Part shown: positions 43,402 through 50,866 of the stretch, piece after piece | Layout: each line of letters begins with the position of its first letter | Position numbering within the stretch: position 1 is the first letter of the stretch | From: Streptococcus sanguinis | Lineage (GTDB): Bacteria; Bacillota; Bacilli; Lactobacillales; Streptococcaceae | Direction of reading: 5' to 3' | Length of the DNA: 64,000 nt | Assembly: GCF_019929225.1 (NCBI RefSeq) | Contig: NZ_JAHZPA010000001.1 | Location: 18,805-82,804 of the forward strand | Notes under the pieces: model-generated | The model's database searches: none | Seen by the model: the letters and a program-made list of their open reading frames with translations, nothing else | Told to the model about the DNA's origin: nothing | Program-made: the position numbers and the translations under genes

Positions 43402-44460
43402 TTATAGTCCATTCGCATGAGCCAATTTATGCTCCTGGCTATTTATATAATCTTCGTGTTTGTGATTATGTCTCTCCTCATTTCCGAAGTGCTTATGTTC
43501 ATGTTCATGACTGATGACATGAGTATGAGTCACGCCGTTATGTGTATGAACAATCGTATGCGTATGCTCATGAAGATGATGCTTTACCATAGTGTCATAT
43601 ACTACAAATACCGTTCCTAGCAACATCAGAGCCAGCCCTATAAAATATTCTAGAGCCAATTTTTCTCCATTTACTGCAAAGGCTAAAAATGATCCCACAA
43701 ACGGTGCTACAGCATAAAAAGAACTTGTCTTAGCTGCACCTAAGTCTCTTTGCGCTCTTATATAAAGAAAAATACTTAATCCGTATGCTACAAATCCTAA
43801 TAGCATAACTTCGGCAATGTATTTGATTTCTGGAATCTTTTCGCCAAGTAGCAATGCAATAGTAAATGAACCTCCGCCAGAAAAAATGCCTTTTAGCAAA
43901 ACAATCTCATATGTGCTTTTATCTGACATCTTTCTTGTACAGTTATTCTCAAGTCCCCAGCAACAGGTTGCCAGTATCACAAAAAAAGAACCTATAGAAA
44001 ACTGGAAACTATCACTTCCCTCAAATGACAAAACAATACTAGATAGCGTAATAAATCCAATGGCAATCCACAGCTTTCTTGATACCTTCTCCTTGAAAAA
44101 CAGTAATGCCATTAACGCAGTCGCCACAATTTCAAAATTACCAAGGAGTGACGCATTAGATGCTGTTCCCATTTTTATACCTATCATTAAAAATATAGGG
44201 GCGGCTATATCTAATCCAATCATTCCGATTGTATAGGGTAAATCCTGCTTTGTAAGTCTCTCTGATTTTTTCTCTTTTTTTATGTGAAATAAATACATTA
44301 TTCCAACGCCAAGACCAGTACCAAGATAAAGAAAAGCGGCAATAAAAGTTGGTGTAACATTATTCAAAAGAACTTTTGAAAATGGCGTGTTAATTGCATA
44401 AAATCCAGCTGCTAACAGTGCTAATATAACTGCACTCGTCTTTGTTTTCTGCTTCAACAT
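43402..44460 (-). CDS. EamA/DMT-family transporter with histidine-rich tail
   Basis: 352 residues: ten predicted membrane helices in two EamA repeats (about 8-145 and 155-290), then a cytoplasmic tail of about 58 residues containing 18 histidines (HEHTHTIVHTHNG, HEHEHKHFG, HNHKHED). DMT transporters move metabolites, amino acids or drugs; the tail suggests binding of Zn, Ni, Co or Cu, so a metal link is likely but inferred. It has its own extended -10 (TGATATAAT, minus strand, 44515-44523) and an AAAGGGG site. AT-rich, in the foreign-looking segment. Confidence 0.85.
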   Translation of the reverse strand: MLKQKTKTSAVILALLAAGFYAINTPFSKVLLNNVTPTFIAAFLYLGTGLGVGIMYLFHIKKEKKSERLTKQDLPYTIGMIGLDIAAPIFLMIGIKMGTASNASLLGNFEIVATALMALLFFKEKVSRKLWIAIGFITLSSIVLSFEGSDSFQFSIGSFFVILATCCWGLENNCTRKMSDKSTYEIVLLKGIFSGGGSFTIALLLGEKIPEIKYIAEVMLLGFVAYGLSIFLYIRAQRDLGAAKTSSFYAVAPFVGSFLAFAVNGEKLALEYFIGLALMLLGTVFVVYDTMVKHHLHEHTHTIVHTHNGVTHTHVISHEHEHKHFGNEERHNHKHEDYINSQEHKLAHANGL

Positions 44461-44514
44461 TTGTCATCCCCTTTGCTCTGTATATTCTAATTCGCTTCCC
44501 TAAACATTTTTACT

Positions 44515-44523
44515 ATTATATCA
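44515..44523 (-). promoter_or_regulatory. Extended -10 promoter of the EamA gene
   Basis: On the minus strand TGATATAAT, 54 bases before the ATG. Confidence 0.55.
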
Positions 44524-44643
44524 TATATTTACTTAATGTTAGAGCCCTAGCTCTTGCTTCTTAACCTGTGTTAGTCCTCTATTTTCTTTTACTAGTGTCT
44601 CTAAACAATTTCTAACACTTTTAGCTCTTTCCATTTAATATAG

Positions 44644-44742
44644 AATTTCGGTTTTGACTTTGACTACATCGCATCAATACTCTTGCCTCTTCAAAATGCC
44701 TGTTAGGGTTGCTTTATTCCAGTTATTGCGATTTTCTTCATT
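44644..44742 (-). pseudogene. Fragment of a large serine recombinase
   Basis: The minus-strand frame gives NEENRNNWNKATLTGILKRQEY, a stop codon, then CDVVKVKTEIL. This matches the conserved W(N/S)xxT(V/L)xxILKRxEYxGxxVxFKT block in the recombinase domain of TndX/TnpX-like and ICE-borne large serine recombinases. Nothing of the catalytic N-domain is present. It is a relic of an integrative element, supporting a mobile origin of this segment. Confidence 0.6.
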
Positions 44743-44778
44743 CAAAAATTAGTGACGCTTTTATTTTGAAAAATAAGC

Positions 44779-44838
44779 AAAAAAGCAGTAAACCATTGCA
44801 ATTTACTGCTTTAAAAATTCTTCTATTCATTTAGACAA
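44779..44838. repeat. 60-bp repeat, copy B
   Basis: Second copy of 43334-43393. Here the hairpin AAAGCAGTAAA/TTTACTGCTTT is perfect (11 bp, loop 10). On the minus strand it is followed by a CTTTTTTG run and lies 130 bases downstream of the small membrane protein gene, so it can act as its terminator. Confidence 0.75.
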
Positions 44839-44967
44839 TTCTTATGTTTCATCGTCTTTGCGACTCCACTATTCATGATACCACGATAATCTCACTAGCA
44901 ATCATGAGTAGAAATGTTATTCCCAAACTCTAATTTGACGCATTGCAGATGATTCTCATTTCACATA
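44839..44967. other. Short AT-rich gap without recognisable content
   Basis: No reading frame or structure that I can support between repeat copy B and the small membrane protein gene. Confidence 0.4.
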
Positions 44968-45342
44968 CTACATCTGAAATGCTGTTATCCAAAAACATAT
45001 TGCAGCTATAAGTGAAAGAGGAGTCATAACATATTTTTCTTTCTTACTTTTTGAAATCATGTTCATAATCGTATTCAAGGATAGGTAAGCGGCAAAGAAG
45101 AAACAAATATATTTAGTAACCTTGAAAGACAGCCACAGGGGAATAAAACCTCCGGCTTGCAAAATAATGATCATGGCAAAAATTTGAATAGCTATCGAAA
45201 TGACTGCCGCAAGTCTAAATTTCTTAGGTAAGATTTTATGTTGTCCACCCATTGTATATTCGCCCAAAGGCAGACCGCAAGCAACAAGAACTGTCATAAT
45301 TGCTATAATTCCAAATAATACTGCACCTAATATTGAAAACAT
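44968..45342 (-). CDS. Small four-helix membrane protein of unknown function
   Basis: 124 residues, four membrane segments (GAVLFGIIAIMTVLVACGL, AAVISIAIQIFAMIIILQAG, YICFFFAAYLSLNTIMNMI, LSLIAAICFWITAFQM) and a loop GEYTMGGQHKILPKKFR between helix 1 and 2. I recall similar LPxKxR-loop proteins in Firmicutes but no function. It belongs to the AT-rich segment and is probably acquired. Confidence 0.7.
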   Translation of the reverse strand: MFSILGAVLFGIIAIMTVLVACGLPLGEYTMGGQHKILPKKFRLAAVISIAIQIFAMIIILQAGGFIPLWLSFKVTKYICFFFAAYLSLNTIMNMISKSKKEKYVMTPLSLIAAICFWITAFQM

Positions 45343-45413
45343 AAATCACTATTCTCCCTTCGTAAAATCTAAAAAGTTTCAGTTACAAATTCAACTTTGT
45401 GTCACTTAATATC

Positions 45414-45460
45414 CCTATAAAATTATAAGAAATTCTTATCAAGTGTTCAAGTTTTATAGG
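45414..45460. repeat. Inverted repeat at the right edge of the AT-rich segment
   Basis: CCTATAAAA (45414-45422) and TTTTATAGG (45452-45460) are perfect 9-bp arms. Inside lies ATAAGAA/TTCTTAT (45425-45439), which on the minus strand can serve as terminator for the 45454 gene, whose stop codon falls in the right arm. Confidence 0.5.
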
Positions 45461-47016
45461 TTTTTCTCAAGCTGGTCTGTTGATTTCCCTTTTCCTTTGT
45501 TCTTCCACCAATCGCTCAGGTCGACTAAGGATTGAGCGGCGGAAGGGATGAGAAGGAGGACATAGATATAGACATACTGGCTCTTGGTTTCCCAGAAGAA
45601 GTGGAAGAGGCCGCCCCCCAATAGAAAGATGAAGGGATAGAGGTCGAAAGGCGTCAGCTTTTCCTCGGCAACGAAAAATTTATGAAGGATAAAGAAACAG
45701 GAGAGCAGATAGATACTGGCTAGCAGGGTCAAGAGCAGGAAATTAACAATCTGATAACCTTTTCTTTCCTCATAAATGCTGCGTAGGATAGCTGGTTTCA
45801 TGTATTGCTGGCGCTCAATCTGAGGTCCAGTCCAAATAGACTGAAAAGTCGGCTCAGTCCAGGTAGACTTGACCTTTTCGTAGAAGAATTTCAGCGCATA
45901 AGCCGGATGCTTACTGAAGTGAATCAAAATGTCCTTCAAATCCCGAGTGGCCATTTCTGTAGCCAAATTTTCATCATATTTGTTGCGCTTGAGAATCTTG
46001 GTATTGTAGGCATCGTACCAGCCTCCTAAGGTCTGCCGATTGGGATCATCCCGCAGGCCCATAGTGATGTAGGCGATTTTTGGGGTACCGACACCAATCT
46101 TGCCCCCAATCAGCTGCTCATAGTAGGCCGTCAGAGCCTTGTTTGAAAGAACGATGCCGGCTAAAATCAGGATGATAGTCATTGGTTTCTTCCAAGACCA
46201 TTTATAAAAGATGGACAGGAAGCAGACTCCAATCAGCATAATGGCAAAGATAATGTAGTTGTTGCGCAGGAGGCAGGCCAGACTGATGCTAGCAGCTCCC
46301 AGCAAGGCATAGAGCAGGTTTCCTTTCTGATCCAGCTTGATAAAAGCATAGAGACTGAGCAGACAGAAGAAGAGCCCAGGAATGGTACCGTAGACAAAGA
46401 GGATGAAAAATAGCTGTGGTAAAAAGAGAAAGGTCAGCAGAATCGTGTATTTCTGAATCATTTCTCTGGCATTGAGCAGGGCTGTAATCTTGTAAATCAA
46501 GAAATGACTGAGTAAAGTCCAGACGACATTCATGCTAAAGGCAAACTGAGTCGTCGGAGAAATAAAAGCATAAAGTCGCTCCAGAGTCATCAGCCCTAGC
46601 TGATGGGGATTGCGATACATGTAGCTTCCGACGGTTGTCAGCGAGCTGTAATCTCCTCGGTTAAAGGCTAGTGCTGCATTGAAAACGTGCTTGGCGTCAG
46701 CTCGGATGCGGCCATCGTAGGCCGTTATCAGAAAAATCGCTGCTGCTATAAAGATGAGGGACAGAAACCAAAAAAGATGCTTGGTCTGAACCTTTTCCAG
46801 CAGGGGCCGGATTAAAAAGAGGCTGAGGAGAAAGAACAGGAGGATAGGGTAGAAATACCAAGGATTACTGACGAATTGGACTCCTTCAGCAATCCTCAAA
46901 GGGATGTAAGTATGGGACAGCAGAATCTGCCCAGACAGGAAAAGCAAGGCAATGGCAGTCATGGTCAGAATCAGGAAGTAGCCCAGGTTGAAGATGGTAT
47001 TAGAAAATTGCTTCAT
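45454..47016 (-). CDS. Multi-spanning GT-C-like membrane protein, possible glycosyltransferase
   Basis: 520 residues with about 11-12 membrane helices. The first large extracellular loop contains TAYDGRIRADAKHVFNAAL, an Asp/Arg-containing loop in the place where GT-C (PMT/ArnT-type) enzymes carry catalytic acids. A second hydrophilic domain (about 320-410: GLRDDPNRQTLGGWYDAYN, VKSTWTEPTFQSIWTGP) faces outward. I infer a lipid-linked-sugar transferase, without knowing the acceptor. It overlaps the ABC ATPase gene by 4 bases, so they are co-expressed. Confidence 0.65.
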   Translation of the reverse strand: MKQFSNTIFNLGYFLILTMTAIALLFLSGQILLSHTYIPLRIAEGVQFVSNPWYFYPILLFFLLSLFLIRPLLEKVQTKHLFWFLSLIFIAAAIFLITAYDGRIRADAKHVFNAALAFNRGDYSSLTTVGSYMYRNPHQLGLMTLERLYAFISPTTQFAFSMNVVWTLLSHFLIYKITALLNAREMIQKYTILLTFLFLPQLFFILFVYGTIPGLFFCLLSLYAFIKLDQKGNLLYALLGAASISLACLLRNNYIIFAIMLIGVCFLSIFYKWSWKKPMTIILILAGIVLSNKALTAYYEQLIGGKIGVGTPKIAYITMGLRDDPNRQTLGGWYDAYNTKILKRNKYDENLATEMATRDLKDILIHFSKHPAYALKFFYEKVKSTWTEPTFQSIWTGPQIERQQYMKPAILRSIYEERKGYQIVNFLLLTLLASIYLLSCFFILHKFFVAEEKLTPFDLYPFIFLLGGGLFHFFWETKSQYVYIYVLLLIPSAAQSLVDLSDWWKNKGKGKSTDQLEKNL

Positions 47017-47807
47017 GAGGACCTGACCTCCACCTTGACGAAATAGCGGTCTTCTCCCAGCTCAATCAGCTCGACTGGCTGGGGATAAAATCGATCCATG
47101 ACCTCTTTTTGAAAAATGTCTTCTTTAGGACCTTGGGCAATAATCTCTCCTTCTTTTAGGAGCAGGACATGATCCATAGTAGCAGTGATTTCTTCTACAT
47201 GGTGGGTGACATAGAGGATGGTTGGAGCTTGATTCATCTGTGTAATCTTACCAATTTGATCCAGCAGGCGCTCGCGGGCAAAGAGATCCAGACCGCTGGT
47301 CGCTTCGTCTAAGATAAGCAGTTCTGGCTTTTCCATGAGACTGCGCGCAATTAGCAAGAGCTGCTTTTCCCCTTGAGACAGACTGGCGTAGCTTCGGCCA
47401 ATTAATTCTTGCCCACCAATGGAGGTCAGCATTTCTCTAGCTTGATCCAGCTCTGCTTGTCCATAAGGAGCATAGAGTATACTGCTTTTATACTTGCCTG
47501 TCAGGACGATTTCTTCGGTAGTGAGATGGCTGGGCAGGCGCTCAGCAATGAAGGAGCCGACTACTCCAATCTTAGTTCTCAGCTGAGGAATGTCGCCGGC
47601 ACCAAATTCAGTACCGAGAACCGTTACCTTGCCCTGAGTCTTCCAATGCTCAGCCATGAGCAGGCGCAGGAGAGTAGACTTTCCAGAACCGTTGAGACCG
47701 AGAATAGCCCAATGCTCCCCCTTTTTCACCTGCCAGTTGAGATCTTTTAAGATGGTCCGGCCTTGTTTAGCCAAGCTTACATTTTCCAGTTTGATAATCT
47801 TTTTCAT
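47013..47807 (-). CDS. Stand-alone ABC ATPase (ModF/YlmA-like)
   Basis: 264 residues. Walker A GLNGSGKSTLLRLL, Q-loop GVVGSFIAERLPSHLTTEEIVLTG, signature SLSQGEKQLLLIARSL, Walker B LLILDEATSGLDL, switch His in YVTHHVEEI. No permease is encoded beside it; members of this group often lack an obvious partner. Divergently transcribed from the PerM gene, with its -10 (TATAAT on the minus strand at 47838-47843). Confidence 0.85.
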   Translation of the reverse strand: MKKIIKLENVSLAKQGRTILKDLNWQVKKGEHWAILGLNGSGKSTLLRLLMAEHWKTQGKVTVLGTEFGAGDIPQLRTKIGVVGSFIAERLPSHLTTEEIVLTGKYKSSILYAPYGQAELDQAREMLTSIGGQELIGRSYASLSQGEKQLLLIARSLMEKPELLILDEATSGLDLFARERLLDQIGKITQMNQAPTILYVTHHVEEITATMDHVLLLKEGEIIAQGPKEDIFQKEVMDRFYPQPVELIELGEDRYFVKVEVRSS

Positions 47808-47837
47808 TTTTACTCTTTCTTTCGTTAAATCTCCTTT

Positions 47838-47862
47838 ATTATAACAAAATTTATGGTAAAAT
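47838..47862. promoter_or_regulatory. Divergent promoter pair between the ABC ATPase and PerM genes
   Basis: TATAAT on the minus strand (47838-47843) and TGGTAAAAT on the plus strand (47854-47862) are only 10 bases apart, so the two promoters overlap and may compete. Confidence 0.5.
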
Positions 47863-47881
47863 AACTGATAGGAGGAGTCAA

Positions 47882-49006
47882 ATGTTTCATAAAAGTAAGC
47901 TGATGTTTTGGACCAGTGAGGTCCTTTTGCTAACGATTATCTTCTTTATCTGGCGCCAGATGGGGGATATGATAACCCCAATTGTTAGCGTTGTGAACAC
48001 AATCTTGATTCCCTTTCTTGTGGGAGGATTTCTTTACTATATTACGAATCCGCTGGTGAAATTTCTCCAGGAAAAGCTCAAAATCAACCGAATGATTGGG
48101 ATTCTGATGACGCTCAGCCTTTTGTTTGGCTTGATTGCTTTGGGCGTTATTTACCTCTTGCCGATTTTGATTAATCAGCTGAGCAGCTTAATTAATTCAA
48201 CGCAAGGCCTTTATTGGGAAATTCAAAGTTTTGTCAATCAATTATCTAAAAATCCGCTCTTTCGAAATCTGAATATCCAGTCCACTATCCAGCAGCTCAA
48301 CCTGTCTTATGTGGATATTCTGCAGAATATTCTCAACAGTGTGACCAACAGTCTGGGCAGCGTTCTGTCAGCAGTTGTCAATACGCTGATGATTTTGATT
48401 ATGACGCCGATTTTCTTGGTTTACTTCCTCATGGACGGCCATAAGCTCCTACCCATGCTGGAGCGGACAGTCCTCAAGCGCGATAAGCTCAATATCTCTA
48501 GTTTGCTGACCAATCTCAATGCTACTGTTGCCCGCTATATCAGTGGAATTTCAATCGATGCCCTGATTATCGGTGCTCTGGCCTATATTGGCTATAGCGT
48601 GATTGGGCTTAAGTACGCTTTGGTCTTTGCCATTTTCTCCAGTCTGGCTAATCTGATTCCTTATGTAGGACCGAGCATCGGCTTGATTCCCATGGTCATT
48701 ACGTATGCCTTTACCGATCCTCAGAAGATGGTGGCAGCCTTGATTTACATGCTGATTATCCAGCAGGTAGATGGCAATATCCTCTATCCCCGTATCGTTG
48801 GTGGTGTGATGAAGGTTCATCCTATTACCATCATGGTGCTCTTACTCTTATCCAGCAATATCTATGGCGTGCTAGGGATGATTGTGGCAATCCCGACCTA
48901 TTCTATCCTCAAGGAAATCGCTAAATTCTTGGCTAATCTCTATGACAATCACAAGGAAGCCCAGCAGCAGAAGAAGAACGAAGAGTTTGGGATTATTAAT
49001 AAATAA
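47882..49006 (+). CDS. AI-2E/PerM-family membrane permease
   Basis: 374 residues, about seven to eight helices with the long periplasmic helix region (residues about 95-155, rich in Gln/Asn: LINQLSSLINSTQGLYWEIQ). The family block NLIPYVGPSIGLIPMVI and the C-terminal HPITIMVLLLLSSNIYGVLGMIVAIPTYSILKEI are clear. Family members are reported as AI-2 exporters or Na+/H+ antiporters; which applies here is not known. GGAGGAG site before the ATG. Confidence 0.88.
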   Translation: MFHKSKLMFWTSEVLLLTIIFFIWRQMGDMITPIVSVVNTILIPFLVGGFLYYITNPLVKFLQEKLKINRMIGILMTLSLLFGLIALGVIYLLPILINQLSSLINSTQGLYWEIQSFVNQLSKNPLFRNLNIQSTIQQLNLSYVDILQNILNSVTNSLGSVLSAVVNTLMILIMTPIFLVYFLMDGHKLLPMLERTVLKRDKLNISSLLTNLNATVARYISGISIDALIIGALAYIGYSVIGLKYALVFAIFSSLANLIPYVGPSIGLIPMVITYAFTDPQKMVAALIYMLIIQQVDGNILYPRIVGGVMKVHPITIMVLLLLSSNIYGVLGMIVAIPTYSILKEIAKFLANLYDNHKEAQQQKKNEEFGIINK

Positions 49007-49049
49007 GGATGAGTTTCGGAATTGATTAATTCCAGAGTCTCGATACCAG

Positions 49050-49085
49050 AAAATAAGACGGAAGGAAGACCTTCCGTCTTATTTT
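49050..49085 (+). terminator. Strong terminator after the PerM gene
   Basis: AAAATAAGACGGAAGG and CCTTCCGTCTTATTTT: perfect 16-bp stem, AAGA loop. A/T-rich ends suit both directions. Confidence 0.92.
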
Positions 49086-49113
49086 CATTTCCTGTGCACT
49101 AAATTTAAAAATA

Positions 49114-49122
49114 TGATATAAT
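49114..49122 (+). promoter_or_regulatory. Extended -10 promoter of the CNNM/CorC gene
   Basis: TGATATAAT, 36 bases before the ATG. Confidence 0.55.
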
Positions 49123-49157
49123 CAGGTTTACCTATACTTTTCGAGGAGAAAGAATCA

Positions 49158-50498
49158 ATGGAAGACCCTGGCAGTCAGAATATTTTATGGCAAGCCTTAC
49201 TACTGTTTATATTGACTTTGTTAAATGCCTTTTTCTCAGCAGCTGAGATGGCAATGGTATCGCTCAATCGAGCGCGTGTGGAGCAAAAGGCTGAAGAGGG
49301 GGACCTCAAGTATATCCGTCTCTTGGCAGTCTTAGAAAGCCCCAATAACTTCTTATCAACTATTCAGGTTGGGATTACAGTTATCAATATCCTGTCTGGG
49401 GCCAGCTTTGCGGATAATCTGGGAAAACTGTTCTCTTCTTGGATGGGAAATTCCGAAACAGCACGTGCTATCGGAACTTTCTTGGCTTTGGTCTTGTTGA
49501 CATATATTTCTATTGTTTTGGGCGAGCTTTATCCTAAGCGCATTGCCATGAACCTGAAAGACAATCTAGCTGTGCGGGCTGCACCAGTTATTATTTTTCT
49601 TGGCAAGATTGTCAGTCCCTTCGTTTGGTTGCTGTCAGCGTCGACTAATCTACTGAGCCGGATAACCCCGATGAAGTTTGATGATGCAGACGAAAAGATG
49701 ACACGGGATGAGATTGAGTATATGCTAACCAATAGTGAGGAGACCTTGGATGCAGATGAGATTGAGATGCTGCAGGGGATTTTCTCTCTGGATGAGCTGA
49801 TGGCGCGTGAACTGATGGTGCCGCGGACGGATGCCTTTATGGTGGACATTCAGGATGACACCAAAGAAATTATCGAAAGCATTCTCAAACAGAGTTTTTC
49901 GCGGATTCCCGTCTATGATGGGGATAAGGACAATGTCATCGGTCTGATTCATACCAAGCGATTGCTTAATGAAGGATTCATCAATGGTTTTGACAATATC
50001 GTTCTGCGTAAGATTTTGCAGGAGCCGCTCTTTGTACCGGAAACCATGTTTGTCGATGATTTGCTTAAGGAGCTGCGCAATACGCAAAATCAAATGGCGA
50101 TTCTCTTGGATGAGTATGGCGGAATGGCTGGTCTGGTCACACTGGAAGATCTCTTGGAGGAGATTGTCGGTGAGATTGATGATGAGACTGACAAGGCTGA
50201 AATCGAAGTCCATGAAATCGGTGAGAATACCTACATCGTATTAGGAACCATGACTCTCAATGACTTTAATGAATATTTTGAAGTTGAAATTGAAAGCGAC
50301 GATGTGGATACGATAGCTGGTTATTACTTGACTTGTGTAGGAACTATTCCAGACCCGAAAGAACGCATTAGTTACAAAGTTGAAAGTCAGAATAAGCAAC
50401 TCATTTTGACCAATGACAAGGTTAAAAATGGCCGTGTCACAAAGGTTAAGGTTAAAATTTCGGAAATTGTTGAAGAAGCAGAAAAGGCTGAGAAATAA
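49158..50498 (+). CDS. CNNM/CorC (HlyC)-family ion transporter
   Basis: 446 residues: DUF21 membrane domain (about 1-180, AFFSAAEMAMVSLNRARVEQ), a CBS pair (about 210-335, with MVPRTDAFMVDI and FSRIPVYDGDKDNVIGLIHTKRLL), and the CorC_HlyC domain (about 350-440, TMTLNDFNEYF). Characterised relatives transport Mg2+ or protect against Mg excess. The old name haemolysin is misleading. An AGGAG site precedes the ATG. Confidence 0.9.
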   Translation: MEDPGSQNILWQALLLFILTLLNAFFSAAEMAMVSLNRARVEQKAEEGDLKYIRLLAVLESPNNFLSTIQVGITVINILSGASFADNLGKLFSSWMGNSETARAIGTFLALVLLTYISIVLGELYPKRIAMNLKDNLAVRAAPVIIFLGKIVSPFVWLLSASTNLLSRITPMKFDDADEKMTRDEIEYMLTNSEETLDADEIEMLQGIFSLDELMARELMVPRTDAFMVDIQDDTKEIIESILKQSFSRIPVYDGDKDNVIGLIHTKRLLNEGFINGFDNIVLRKILQEPLFVPETMFVDDLLKELRNTQNQMAILLDEYGGMAGLVTLEDLLEEIVGEIDDETDKAEIEVHEIGENTYIVLGTMTLNDFNEYFEVEIESDDVDTIAGYYLTCVGTIPDPKERISYKVESQNKQLILTNDKVKNGRVTKVKVKISEIVEEAEKAEK

Positions 50499-50507
50499 CC
50501 TCAGTCT

Positions 50508-50551
50508 TTTAAGTTTCCTTCAAGTTTTTTATAAGTCTGTCTTAAGTTTCT
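50508..50551 (+). promoter_or_regulatory. Four tandem 11-bp repeats: response-regulator (CiaR-like) box
   Basis: Units TTTAAGTTTCC, TTCAAGTTTTT, TATAAGTCTGT and CTTAAGTTTCT follow one another without gaps. Core NTTAAG repeated every 11 bases is the CiaR layout (TTTAAG-N5-TTTAAG) and the general pattern of OmpR/PhoB dimers; four units make two dimer sites. A TATACT -10 follows at 50557-50562, 10 bases after the last TTAAG, so activation from the -35 region is likely. Confidence 0.6.
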
Positions 50552-50556
50552 GGGAT

Positions 50557-50562
50557 TATACT
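50557..50562 (+). promoter_or_regulatory. -10 box downstream of the four repeats
   Basis: TATACT; no -35 hexamer at normal spacing except the last repeat unit itself (CTTAAG at 50541-50546), as in activator-dependent promoters. Confidence 0.5.
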
Positions 50563-50594
50563 AATACCATCAAAATAGAAATGAGGACAGTCCA

Positions 50595-50689
50595 ATGACA
50601 TCTAAAGTTACCCTATATGATAAGCAAGTATTGACATTCTCACAGGAGCAAAAGTAGGAAAGGAAGTAATAAGAATCAGTAACGTTTAA
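50595..50689 (+). pseudogene. Frameshifted mini-gene under the repeat box
   Basis: GAGGAC precedes ATG 50595, which opens MTSKVTLYDKQVLTFSQEQK and stops at 50657. In the neighbouring frame DILTGAKVGKEVIRISNV (50633-50686, then TAA) looks like the true continuation, so a single-base shift near 50632 would join the two into a peptide of about 31 residues. Alternatively it is the stump of a larger deleted gene. I do not recognise the protein. No hydrophobic segment or leader GG motif is seen. Confidence 0.4.
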
Positions 50690-50806
50690 AAAGCAGCAGA
50701 AGCCCTTAACTAATTTTTTCATATAAATCTCCTAAAACAAGTAAAAAGAAATTTTGAGGCTCTTTGTCGCTCCAAAACAAAGCAGCCTTAGACTACTCAT
50801 AAAAGA
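50690..50806. other. Gap without recognisable content
   Basis: Between the mini-gene and the treR terminator I see only AT-rich sequence without frames or structures I can support. Confidence 0.4.
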
Positions 50807-50842
50807 AACCACCTCTGCCAGCTGGAAGGCAGGGGTGGTTTT
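50807..50842. terminator. Terminator of treR, probably bidirectional
   Basis: AACCACCTCTGCC and GGCAGGGGTGGTT (one G-U pair) with an 8-nt loop. On the minus strand it is followed by TTTCTTTT; on the plus strand by TTTTG. Confidence 0.82.
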
Positions 50843-50866
50843 GTGGTCTGGATGGGGAACTCAAGG

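Noticed and set aside
43334..44838. CRISPR array or insertion-sequence ends formed by the 60-bp repeats
   Set aside because: Only two copies, 1.4 kb apart, in direct orientation and with a terminator-like hairpin; not an array, and no transposase gene is between them.
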